From positions 558,001 to 622,000 of the forward strand of contig CAVSUJ010000002.1 of NCBI GenBank assembly GCA_963731205.1: a stretch of 64,000 nt of DNA, in the 5' to 3' direction. The translations under genes were made by a program, and so were the position numbers. Positions within the stretch are counted from its first letter, which is position 1. Every line of letters starts with the position of its first letter. Origin of the DNA: DATAZK01 sp963731205. GTDB taxonomy: Bacteria > Actinomycetota > Actinomycetes > Frankiales > Frankiaceae. The notes beneath the pieces are model-generated. The model had not been told where the DNA came from, did no database searches, and saw nothing but the letters and a program-made list of their open reading frames with translations. Of this stretch, positions 43,207 through 53,026 are shown one piece after another.

Positions 43207-44478
43207 ATGAGCTCGTGGGAAACGCTGGACCGCTATCTCATTCTGTCTTCCGACGCACACGCCGGGGCGCCGATGGCGGCCTACAAGGCCTACCTCGAGC
43301 CGGCGTGGCACGAGGAGTTCGACGCCTGGCTCGCCGCCGTCGTCAATCCATGGGTCGACACCAGCGACACCCGCAACTACGACAGTGCGGATCGGCTCGT
43401 CGCGATGGACGCCGAGGGCATCGCCGGCGAGGTGCTCTTCCCCAACACGCTGCCGCCCTTCTACGACATCCTCGCTCACCTCAGCGGGGTGCCGCGCACC
43501 CGCGAGGAGTTCGAGCGCCGGTGGGCCGGGTTGCGTGCCCACAACCGATGGCTGGTCGACTTCTGCGCCGAAGCACCGCAGCGCCGCCGCGGCCTGATCC
43601 AGCTCATGCCCAATGACGTGGACGCTGCCGTCGCCGAGATCCGGTGGGCTGCCGCGCATGACGTCATCGGCGGCGTGATGCTCCCGGCGGTGCCGCCCAA
43701 CCATCCCGTCGAGCCCTACTTCCACCGCCGTTACGACGCCCTCTGGCAGGAGGCGGTCGAGCACGGATTCGCGGTGCACCAGCACCAGGGCTCGGGCAGC
43801 CCGGATGTCGGCGCCGGCGAGGAGGTCGATCGCAGCGTCGGCTACGTCAACCACGAGCTGTGGACCCGGCTGACGCTGAGCCATCTCATCGTCGGCGGCG
43901 TTTTCGAGCGCCATCCCGAGCTGCGGTTCGTGTGGACCGAGATGCCCGGGCTGCGCTGGGTCGTCGAGGATCTGGAACGCCTCACCCGGCAGCTGAAGGT
44001 CATCCAGTCGCGTTACGCGGGCGATCCGAGGCAGCTGAACTTCGCAGGCTCGTTCGGCTCCGCGACGACCGAAGGCCTCTCACTCACTCCGCTCGAATAC
44101 TTCCGGCGCAACTGCTACATCGGCGCGAGCCTGCTGGCACCCCACGACGTGCGCTACATCCACGTCCTCGGGGCCGACCGGATCATGTGGGGTCACGACT
44201 TCCCGCATCCGGAGGGCTCGTCGGGCCGCACCACCGATGCCCTCCGGCTGAACTTCGCCGACTTCACCGACGCCGACTGCCGGCAGATGCTCACCGGCAC
44301 CGCGGCCGGCGTGTACCACTTCGACGCGATCGCACTCACTCCGCTCGCCGAGCGCATCGGGCCGCCGGTCGAGCTCGTGCACACGCCGCTGGAAGAGGTC
44401 CCGGTCTCGCCGGGCTCAGCGTTCGGCGAGCCAGAGGAACTCGCCCGCGTCCTCGACGACGCAGCGACCTGGCGTTGA
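43207..44478 (+). CDS. Amidohydrolase, Amidohydro_2 family
   Basis: A 423-residue TIM-barrel hydrolase related to the one at 266-1705. The early metal motif is LILSSDAHAGAPMAAYK; later come AVHQHQGSG, the helix FERHPELRFVWTEMPGLRWV and MWGHDFPHPEGSS with the catalytic acidic residue. The family decarboxylates or hydrolyses small cyclic compounds, but this subgroup is uncharacterised. The ATG at 43207 is at the expected N-terminus. A GTCGC-GTTT-GCGAC palindrome lies at 43155-43168 in front. Confidence 0.82.
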   Translation: MSSWETLDRYLILSSDAHAGAPMAAYKAYLEPAWHEEFDAWLAAVVNPWVDTSDTRNYDSADRLVAMDAEGIAGEVLFPNTLPPFYDILAHLSGVPRTREEFERRWAGLRAHNRWLVDFCAEAPQRRRGLIQLMPNDVDAAVAEIRWAAAHDVIGGVMLPAVPPNHPVEPYFHRRYDALWQEAVEHGFAVHQHQGSGSPDVGAGEEVDRSVGYVNHELWTRLTLSHLIVGGVFERHPELRFVWTEMPGLRWVVEDLERLTRQLKVIQSRYAGDPRQLNFAGSFGSATTEGLSLTPLEYFRRNCYIGASLLAPHDVRYIHVLGADRIMWGHDFPHPEGSSGRTTDALRLNFADFTDADCRQMLTGTAAGVYHFDAIALTPLAERIGPPVELVHTPLEEVPVSPGSAFGEPEELARVLDDAATWR

Positions 44479-44487
44479 TCTTGGGGC

Positions 44488-44724
44488 CTAGCCGAGCTCC
44501 TCGGCCATCGCGACAAGCTCCTTGCAGCGCGGGCACACGGGGTAGCGGCTGGGGTCACGCACCGGCTCGAACTCCCACCCGCACAGCGCCGTGATCTTCC
44601 CGCCGTTCACGTTCGCCTTCATGATCTCTTCGCGGCGCGCGTAGTGGGAAAAGTCGTCGCCCTCATCGGTGCTGCCGGTGCGGGTCTCGGGCCGAACATC
44701 CGGATCGAGGCGAGTGATGGGCAT
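44488..44724 (-). CDS. DUF3039 family protein
   Basis: A 78-residue protein with DDFSHYARREEIMKANVNGG, ITALCGWEFEPVRDPSRYPV and CPRCKELVAMAEEL. The FxHY start, central ALCG and final CPxCK match DUF3039, a small actinobacterial family with a probable zinc-binding cysteine trio. No function is known. Confidence 0.85.
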   Translation of the reverse strand: MPITRLDPDVRPETRTGSTDEGDDFSHYARREEIMKANVNGGKITALCGWEFEPVRDPSRYPVCPRCKELVAMAEELG

Positions 44725-44799
44725 GGCTCGATTCTAGAACGCGGCCCGAACCGGGCGAGCCGCCGCTGCGCCGGGCTGTGAGTGGGTAGCCTTCACAAC

Positions 44800-45792
44800 G
44801 TGCGTCGCCCGCAGGGCGGACCGCTGGACTTCCGGTCCGTCACTCCCAGCCTTCGTGACACATTGCTGCTCCGGGAGCGCGCGCTCCAAGCCACCACCGT
44901 GAGCGTCGTGATCACCGATGTGCGGCTTCCCGACAACCCGATCGTCTGGGTCAATGCAGGCTTCACGCGTACCACCGGTTACCTGGCTGACGAGGCCATC
45001 GGACGCAATCCGCGTTTCCTGCAGGGACCCGAGACCGATCCGGTCGTCGTCGCCGAGATGCGCCGTTCCATCGCCGAGGTCCGGCCCTCGATGGTGACCC
45101 TCATCAATTACCGGGCTGACGGCTCCACGTTCTGGAATTCGGCCTCCACCGCGCCCGTGTTCGACGAGGACGGCGGGGTCATCGGCTTCATCGGCATCCA
45201 GGTCGACGTCACCGAATCGGTGCTGGCGCAGCGCGAGCGCGAGGATCGGTTGCGCTCCGAGCAAGCCGGCAGGATCTCCGCCGAGAAGGCGCAGCGCACT
45301 CTCAGCCTGCTGGCCGAGGTCAACGATCAGCTCGTGTCGACGTTCGATCTGGACAAGGCGATGCATGCCCTGGTGCACCTGCTGGTGCCGCGTTTTGCCG
45401 ACGGATGTGCCGTTGACCTCGTGAGTGAGGCGGGCACGTCCGCCGACCCGCGATCGGAACGCGTGGCCTCGGCAGCTGTGAGCGCTGACGCCGAGGTGGG
45501 CGACCCGGGGCTGCTCGGCCGGGTGCTGCGCACCTCGCGCCCGGTGACGGTGCAGGACCCCGCCGACCCCGACGGCCAATCGCTGCTCGTTGTTCCGCTC
45601 ATGGGTCACGACGGGGTGCTGGGTGCGCTCACCCTCGTCTCAGCAGGCCCGTCGAGCAACGATGACGAGCGTCTGCAGATCGCCCTCGACATCGGGCGCC
45701 GTGCCGGTTTTGCGGTGGAATGGTGCCGCCTGTACGAGCGTGAGCGTCGCGTCACCGCCCTCCTGCAGAGGACTAAACCGCCGCAGGGCTGA
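44800..45792 (+). CDS. LOV/PAS-GAF protein lacking photo-cysteine and output domain
   Basis: A 330-residue sensor. The PAS domain (residues about 28-142) is LOV-type: GRNPRFLQGPETDP, INYRADGSTFWN and FIGIQVDVTE keep the flavin-contacting Asn103, Asn113 and Gln134. The adduct-forming Cys of GRNCRFLQ is Pro71. A GAF domain follows, then LYERERRVTALLQRTKPPQG and a stop. In related proteins this helix leads into a SpoIIE/PP2C phosphatase, so the output domain appears lost. The GTG at 44800 is chosen because TAGCCT lies 7 nt upstream, fitting a leaderless start. Confidence 0.75.
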   Translation: MRRPQGGPLDFRSVTPSLRDTLLLRERALQATTVSVVITDVRLPDNPIVWVNAGFTRTTGYLADEAIGRNPRFLQGPETDPVVVAEMRRSIAEVRPSMVTLINYRADGSTFWNSASTAPVFDEDGGVIGFIGIQVDVTESVLAQREREDRLRSEQAGRISAEKAQRTLSLLAEVNDQLVSTFDLDKAMHALVHLLVPRFADGCAVDLVSEAGTSADPRSERVASAAVSADAEVGDPGLLGRVLRTSRPVTVQDPADPDGQSLLVVPLMGHDGVLGALTLVSAGPSSNDDERLQIALDIGRRAGFAVEWCRLYERERRVTALLQRTKPPQG

Positions 45793-45793
45793 T

Positions 45794-45831
45794 TTCACCC
45801 GCAGGAAACAATCCCGTGACGCGCCCGGAAT
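45794..45831 (+). promoter_or_regulatory. GlnR-type operator before amt
   Basis: Four half-sites with strict 6-bp gaps: TTCAC (45794), GAAAC (45805), GTGAC (45816), GGAAT (45827). This follows the Streptomyces GlnR consensus gTnAc-n6-GaAAc-n6-GtnAC-n6-GAAAc; the two central sites are perfect. It lies 83 bp before the amt start and 2 bp after the LOV/GAF stop. It predicts nitrogen-starvation control of amt-glnK-glnD. Confidence 0.8.
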
Positions 45832-45913
45832 CACGACTGAGGATTCTCACTCCTGAACGCCGTGCGTCACCGTCGCCGCCGGCTCATGTCCATGTACGGC
45901 GACTGGAGGAACC

Positions 45914-47233
<1,320 letters not shown>

Positions 47234-47237
<4 letters not shown>

Positions 47238-47572
47238 AGCTCGTCACCGGTGTCATCAAGCCCTTCAAGCTCGATGACGTGAAGGCCGCCCTGGAAAGTT
47301 TCGGGGTTGCCGGCATCACGGTCAGCGAGGTGCAGGGGTACGGCCGCCAGCGTGGTCACACGGAGGTCTACCGCGGTGCTGAATACCGCGTGGACTTCGT
47401 GCCCAAGGTGCGTGTCGAGGTGCTGGTGGATGATGACGACGGCGACGATGTCGTCGAGGTCATCGTGAAGTCGGCAGCGACTGGCAAGATCGGTGATGGC
47501 AAGGTATGGGTCACCCCGATCGAGACGGTCGTCCGCGTCCGCACCGGAGAGCGCGGGCGCGACGCCATCTAG
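47234..47572 (+). CDS. glnK: PII nitrogen regulatory protein
   Basis: A 112-residue PII protein with the T-loop GRQRGHTEVYRGAEYRVDF, in which Tyr51 is the nucleotidylation site, and the C-terminal signature KIGDGKVWVTPIETVVRVR. PII trimers sense 2-oxoglutarate and ATP/ADP and gate Amt. In actinobacteria GlnK is adenylylated by GlnD. Start ATG 47234 overlaps the amt stop, and glnD follows, so the canonical amtB-glnK-glnD operon is present. Confidence 0.95.
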
Positions 47573-47604
47573 AGCCGTATCTCTTCAGAAGCGGAGCACT
47601 TTCG

Positions 47605-49920
47605 ATCAAGACACGTCTTGACGAGCTGAAGGGCCGGTCCGACCTCGTCGGGCCGGCCCTTCGGCGCGAACTGGTGGCGGCAGCCGACGAATGGCTGACC
47701 GGCCTGCTCGGCGATCCCGGTCCGGGGATCGCGTTGGTGGCGGTGGGCGCATACGGACGACAGGAGCCGGCGCTCGGTTCCGACCTCGACCTGGTGCTCG
47801 TCCACGACGGCAAGCAGAGCGCAAAAGCGATCGCTGCCATCGCCGACCGCGTCTGGTATCCCGTGTGGGACAGCGGGGTCGGCCTCGATCACAGCGTCCG
47901 CACGATTGCCGAAGCGGTCTCCGTCGCCGACAGCGACCTGAAAGCCGCGATGGGGCTGCTCGACGCGCGTCACGTCGCCGGCGACGCCGCACTCTCCGCC
48001 GACCTCAGCACGCAGGTGCGGGCCCGTTGGCGGGCCAAGGCCGGTTCCCGGCTGCCGGAGCTCGCCGAAGCGGTCGCCGAGCGCGCCCGCGTCAACGGTG
48101 AGGTCGCGTTCCTGCTCGAGCCTGACCTGAAGGAGTCGCGCGGCGGGCTGCGCGACATCACGGCGGTGCGCGCGCTGGCGACGGCCTGGGTCGCCGATCC
48201 GCCTTCGGCCGAGGTGCTGGCTGCCGGCACCGTGCTGCTGGACGTGCGCGGCGAGCTGCATCGCCGCACCGGACGCGATCGCCTGCTGCTGCAGGAGCAG
48301 CCGGCCATCGCCGAAGCCCTCGGGCTGCCCGACTTCGACGTCCTCGCGCGCAACGTCGCCGACGCCGGCCGCACGGTGGCGTACTCGTGGAACACCGCCT
48401 GGTATCGCGCGTCGCGCAGCATCAAGCCGCGCCGCTGGGGCGGCCGCAAAGTCGTGCGCCGCGGGCTGGATGAAGGCGTCGTGGAGCACGACGGCGAGGT
48501 GACGCTGGCCGTCTCCGCCGACCCGGCCACCGATCCCGTGCTGGTGCTGCGAGCGGCCCGCGCGGCCGCCGTCGCCGACCTTCCGATGACCCCACACACC
48601 CTGGAGCGGCTGGCGAACGAGAGCGCGCCGATGCCGGTGCCGTGGCCCCAGGAGGCCCGCGAGGCGTTCGTCGGCATGCTCGCCGCCGGGCCGCCCGCCG
48701 TCGCCGTCGTCGAGGCGCTCGACCACGCCGGGATCCTGATCAAGCTCCTGCCCGACTGGGGTCACGTCCGCAGCCGCCCCCAGCACAACCCGTACCACCG
48801 CTTCACCGTCGACCGCCATCTCGTCGAGGCAGCCGCCAACGCGGCAGCACTCACCCGCACCGTGGCTCGTCCTGATCTCCTCCTCGTCGGCACGCTGCTG
48901 CACGACATCGGCAAGGGACTGCCGGGCGATCACAGCATCGTCGGCGCCGAGATCACCGACCGCATCGGCGCCTCGATGGGCTTCGACGAGGCCGACCGGG
49001 CGGCCCTGGTGACCATCGCGCGTCACCACTTGCTGCTGCCCGACACCGCGACCCGGCGCGACCTCGAGGATCCCGCGACGGCGCAGTTCGTCGCGTCAGT
49101 CGTCGACGACCCGATGGTGCTCGACCTGCTCGCCGCCGTTGCCGAGGCCGATGGCCGGGCGACCGGACCCACCGCGTGGTCGCCGTGGAAGGCGCAGCTC
49201 ATCGCCGATCTCGTGCGGCGCGTGAAAGCCGTTCTGGCGGGGACCCATAGCGGCGAGCAGACCAAGCAGCTCACCACGGAGCAGCTCACGCTTATGCAGC
49301 GCGGCGGTGACGATCTGGTGCTGACGATCGAGCCCGACCATCACGGCGCCCTGGTGATCGCGACCGGCCCCGATCAGGTCGGCCTCATGTCGGCTGTGAC
49401 CGGAGCGGTGGCGCTGCACCGCCTCGATGTGCGACGGGCGTCGGCTGCCGTCTCCGGCGCTCCGGATCGTCGGGCGCTGATCGAGCTCTCCGTGCAGGCG
49501 CGCCATGGCGACGCGCTGCCGCCCGCCGGCCGGCTCACCGCCGACGTCGCGGCCGCGCTGTCCGGTGAGGGACGCCCGATGTCGGAGCGGCTGGCCGAGC
49601 GCGACCGGGCCTATCCCTCGCGCCGGCGGGGGCTCCCGCCGGCCCCGCCCGAAGTCCGTTTCGAGGACCGCTCGACCGGCTCCACCGTCGTCGAGGTGCG
49701 GGCTCCGGACGGGCCGGGCGTGCTGCACCGGGTCGTCGAGGCGCTCGTCGGCGCGGGCCTGGACATCAGGACGGCCATCGTCTCGACCATCGGGGCTGAT
49801 GTCGTGGACTCTTTCTACGTGCGGACGTCCGACGGCCCGCTGCCCGACGGTGCCCCGCGTGAAGAGCTGCGAGACGCGGTGCTCAAGGCCCTCGCCGACC
49901 CAATTCCTGTGAGCAACTGA
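47605..49920 (+). CDS. glnD: PII nucleotidyltransferase GlnD
   Basis: About 771 residues: nucleotidyltransferase domain (GAYGRQEPALGSDLDLVL), a linker with EPDLKESRGGLRDI, an HD phosphohydrolase domain (HDIGKGLPGDHSIVGAEI) and two ACT domains (ALVIATGPDQVGLMSAV; VEVRAPDGPGVLHRVVEAL). It modifies and de-modifies GlnK in response to nitrogen status. The start is uncertain: the homologous region begins at IKTRLDELKGRSDLVGP, but no ATG/GTG/TTG precedes it in frame after glnK. ATC at 47605 has GCGGAG 8 nt upstream. A non-standard start or a single-base error is likely; GTG 47674 would truncate the domain. Confidence 0.88.
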   Translation: MKTRLDELKGRSDLVGPALRRELVAAADEWLTGLLGDPGPGIALVAVGAYGRQEPALGSDLDLVLVHDGKQSAKAIAAIADRVWYPVWDSGVGLDHSVRTIAEAVSVADSDLKAAMGLLDARHVAGDAALSADLSTQVRARWRAKAGSRLPELAEAVAERARVNGEVAFLLEPDLKESRGGLRDITAVRALATAWVADPPSAEVLAAGTVLLDVRGELHRRTGRDRLLLQEQPAIAEALGLPDFDVLARNVADAGRTVAYSWNTAWYRASRSIKPRRWGGRKVVRRGLDEGVVEHDGEVTLAVSADPATDPVLVLRAARAAAVADLPMTPHTLERLANESAPMPVPWPQEAREAFVGMLAAGPPAVAVVEALDHAGILIKLLPDWGHVRSRPQHNPYHRFTVDRHLVEAAANAAALTRTVARPDLLLVGTLLHDIGKGLPGDHSIVGAEITDRIGASMGFDEADRAALVTIARHHLLLPDTATRRDLEDPATAQFVASVVDDPMVLDLLAAVAEADGRATGPTAWSPWKAQLIADLVRRVKAVLAGTHSGEQTKQLTTEQLTLMQRGGDDLVLTIEPDHHGALVIATGPDQVGLMSAVTGAVALHRLDVRRASAAVSGAPDRRALIELSVQARHGDALPPAGRLTADVAAALSGEGRPMSERLAERDRAYPSRRRGLPPAPPEVRFEDRSTGSTVVEVRAPDGPGVLHRVVEALVGAGLDIRTAIVSTIGADVVDSFYVRTSDGPLPDGAPREELRDAVLKALADPIPVSN

Positions 49921-49944
49921 GGTAATCTCGGGCCCGTTCGCTTT

Positions 49945-50035
49945 GGAGGCTTCGCCTAGACTGGTCGATGGCGCCGCACTGCTAATGCGGTTGGGAGCTT
50001 CAACTCCCTCCCGGGTTCGAATCCCGGAGCCTCCG
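49945..50035 (+). tRNA. tRNA-Ser (anticodon GCT)
   Basis: A 91-nt class II tRNA: acceptor GGAGGCT / AGCCTCC, anticodon stem CCGCA/TGCGG with loop CTGCTAA giving anticodon GCT, a long variable arm (TTGGGAGCTTCAACTCCC) and T loop GTTCGAA. Discriminator G is typical for serine. CCA is not encoded. The minus-strand hydrolase frame runs into its 3' half. Confidence 0.95.
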
Positions 50036-50888
50036 CTCTCTCTGTCCCGCAAACCCCGGAAGGCGCTCGTGAAGGGCGGCCAGATGCGACAGCAACGGGT
50101 AGTAGACGTCATCCTGGATCCAATGATCGCCGGGAAGCTCGCGGAACTCGTAGGGGCCGTCGACGTAGCGCGCGCACAGGGAGGCGGCACGGCGCCCGAT
50201 GAACCGGTCACGCCGGCCCCAGAGGAAGAGCGTGGGCACGCTGCACCGGACCCGGCACGCGTCCGAACGGCACTGCGCGATACCAGTTCAACGCGCCCGT
50301 GAAGACGCCGGGCTCGGCCAGCGCGGCGGCGTCACGCTCGGCGGCACCGCGCTCCTGGCCCGAGTCGACGAGGACGCGCACCAGCCGCCGGCGGCCCCGC
50401 GGGCGGCGCGGATCCGAGCTGCAACTCGGGCAGCCACGGCAGCTGGATCATCAGCATGTACCAGGACTTCAGCCCCTGCGTGCCGGTCAGCGCGGCCCGT
50501 CTCATGGCCGCCGGATGCGGCACCGAGAGCGCGGTGAGCGAGAGCAGGCGCTCGGGGGCCGCGGCGGCGACCGTCCACGCGACGGCGGCTCCCCAGTCGT
50601 GGCCGACCACGTGGGCCCGCTCGATCTCGGCGGCGTCGAGCAGCGCGACGACATCGCTGCCGAGCTCCGACATCCGGTACGCCCGCCGGCCCCGCGGGAG
50701 CGCGGTCGGCGCGTAACCCCGCTGGTCAGGGGCGAGAACGCGGTAGCCGGCGCCGGTCAGGTAGGGGACAGCCCGTCCCAGGACGAGCCGACCTGCGGGA
50801 AACCGTGCAGCAGCACCACCGGCTCGCCGTCCGGCGGTCCGCTGTCGCGCAGCGGAAACGTCAGCGGGCCGTTACGGAACTGGTCCAT
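50000..50888 (-). pseudogene. Epoxide hydrolase-like alpha/beta hydrolase, frameshifted
   Basis: Reading from ATG 50888: NGPLTFPLRDSGPPDG, VVLLHGFPQVGSSWD, then (after a missing base near 50773) AVPYLTGAGYRVLAPDQRGY, VVGHDWGAAVAWTVAA with the nucleophile Asp, then shifts near 50400 and 50240 to PTLFLWGRRDRFIG and LPGDHWIQDD with the catalytic His. Together these form an epoxide hydrolase/haloalkane dehalogenase-like enzyme with three single-base interruptions. The last readable residues (RDSNPGG) are antisense tRNA-Ser sequence, so the true stop is probably earlier. Decay or sequence error are both possible. Confidence 0.7.
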
Positions 50889-50971
50889 CGCCTGCTAGCT
50901 CCCCCAGCCTTCATAGCATCCGCACAGGTTTCCTTCAGCGCCGTCACCGGCCGTCACCCGAAGCTAATCCC

Positions 50972-53026
50972 ATGACGATCACCTCTCCCGCACCCTCCCC
51001 TGGGCTGCCCTATGACCGGCTGAGCCCGCGGGCCCAGGCGCCGGCCGGCACGGGTCGCTTGCGGCGCGTCGTGACCGGGAGCCCGGATGACCCGAGGTGG
51101 GCGCGTCCCGCGCTGCTGAGCCTGCTCACCGCGACCGGCTTGCTGTACATCGTCAATCTCGCTGCCTCCGGCTACGCGAATGCGTTCTACGCCGCGGCTG
51201 TGCAGGCCGGATCGACGAGCTGGAAAGCCTTCTTCTTCGGCTCCTTCGACGGTGGCAACGCCATCACGGTCGACAAGCCGCCGGCCTCGCTGTGGATCAC
51301 CGACATCTCGGCCCGCATCTTCGGGGTCAACTCCTGGAGCATCCTGGTTCCCGAGGCGCTGATGGGCGTCGCGAGCCGTCGGGCTGCTGTACATGACGGT
51401 CAAGCGGCGCTTCGGTGCCGCGGCCGGCCTGCTCGCCGGCGGGGTGCTGGCGCTGACCCCCGTCGCCACGCTGATGTTCCGCTTCAACAACCCCGATGCC
51501 CTGCTCGTCCTGCTCCTCGTCGCCAGCGCGTACACGCTGACGCGGGCGATGGAGAAGGCCGAGACGAAGTGGATGGTCTACACCGGGGTGCTGATCGGCT
51601 TCGGCTTCCTGACCAAGATGCTGCAGGCGTTCCTCGTGGTGCCGGGCTTCGCGCTGGTCTACCTGATCGCCGCGCCGACCACGTTCTGGCGCCGGGTCCG
51701 CCAGACCCTCTACGGCGGCATCGCGATGGTGGTCGCCGGCGGCTGGTGGGTCGCGATCGTCACGCTGTGGCCGAAGAGCTCGCGGCCCTACATCGGCGGC
51801 TCGCAGGACAACTCGATCCTCAACCTGATCTTCGGCTACAACGGCTTCGGCCGGATCTCGGGCAACGAGACCGGAAGCGTCGGCGGCGGCGGGGGCGCGG
51901 GCGGCACCGGCATGTGGGGCATCACCGGCGTCACCCGGATGTTCAACAGCGAGATCGGCGGTCAGATCTCGTGGCTGATCCCGACCGCGCTCATCTTCCT
52001 CGGCGGCCTGCTCTGGCTCTCGCGCCGGATGCCGCGCACCGACGGACGGCGCGCCGCGCTGATCCTCTGGGGCAGCTGGCTGCTCGTCACCGGCCTGGTC
52101 TTCGACTTCATGTCCGGCATCTTCCACCCGTACTACACGGTGGCCCTGGCCCCCGCGATCGGCGCTCTCGTCGGCATCGGCGCCGTCTCGCTGTGGAAGG
52201 CGCACCACCTGTTCACCGCACGTGCGGTGCTCGCCGCGGGCATCGGGGCGGCCGCCATCTGGGCCTACCTGCTGCTGCAGCGCACCTCGTCCTGGCACCC
52301 GTGGCTGCGCTTCGTCGTCCTGATGGCCGGGCTGGCCGTCGCCGGCTACGTCCTGGTGATGCCGCGCCTGTCGCGGATGATCACGGTCGGCGTGGCCACC
52401 CTCGCCATCTTCGTCGGCCTCGCCGGACCGTTCGCGTACTCCGTGGCGACGGCATCGACCGGCAAGAGCGGCTCGATCCCCTCGGCCGGACCCGCCGGTC
52501 AGGGCGGTGGCTTCGGCGGCTTCGGCGGACGCGGTGGCCCGGGCGGCGGTGCTGCTCCCGGCGGCCTACGTGCTGGGGCTGGGTGCTGGTGGCTTCGGTG
52601 GGCGCACGGCAGGCGGCGGAGGGGCGGAGGGGCTCGGCGGCCTGCTTGACGCCTCTACCCCGTCAGCCGCCCTCAAGGCCGCGCTGCTCGCCAACGCCAA
52701 GAACTACACCTGGGTCGCGGCGACCGTCGGTTCGAACAACGCCGCGGGCCTGCAACTCGCGACCGGTAAGGCCGTGATGGCCATCGGCGGCTTCAACGGC
52801 ACCGACCCGAGCCCGACCCTCGCCCAGTTCGAGAAGTGGGTCAGCGAAGGCAAGATCCACTACTTCATCGGCGGCGGCGGTCTCGGTGGCGGCTTCGGCG
52901 GCTTCGGTCGGCGGCTCGTCCTCAGGGACGAGCAGCCAGATCGCGGCCTGGGTCCAGGCGCACTACAAGTCGAGCACCATCGGCGGCGAGACGGTCTATG
53001 ACCTGACGACCTCTTCGGGAGCCTGA
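50972..53026 (+). CDS. GT39-family mannosyltransferase-like membrane protein, three frameshifts
   Basis: Pieces in three frames form one glycosyltransferase family 39 (ArnT/PMT-like) protein: GYANAFYAAAVQAGSTSWKA, FFFGSFDGGNAITVDKPPAS with the catalytic Asp region, then FGFLTKMLQAFLVVPGFALV and multiple helices, a Gly/Phe-rich linker (GGFGGFGGRGGPGGG) and a C-terminal soluble domain (KNYTWVAATVGSNNAAGLQL). Removing one extra base near 51376, 52582 and 52907 gives an uninterrupted 683-residue protein ending at 53026. The family transfers sugars from lipid-linked donors outside the membrane. It converges with the MMPL gene, overlapping by 31 bp. Confidence 0.8.

Noticed and set aside
47569..49029. 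486-residue minus-strand open frame opposite glnD
   Set aside because: Antisense to the nucleotidyltransferase and HD domains of GlnD; no family resemblance.
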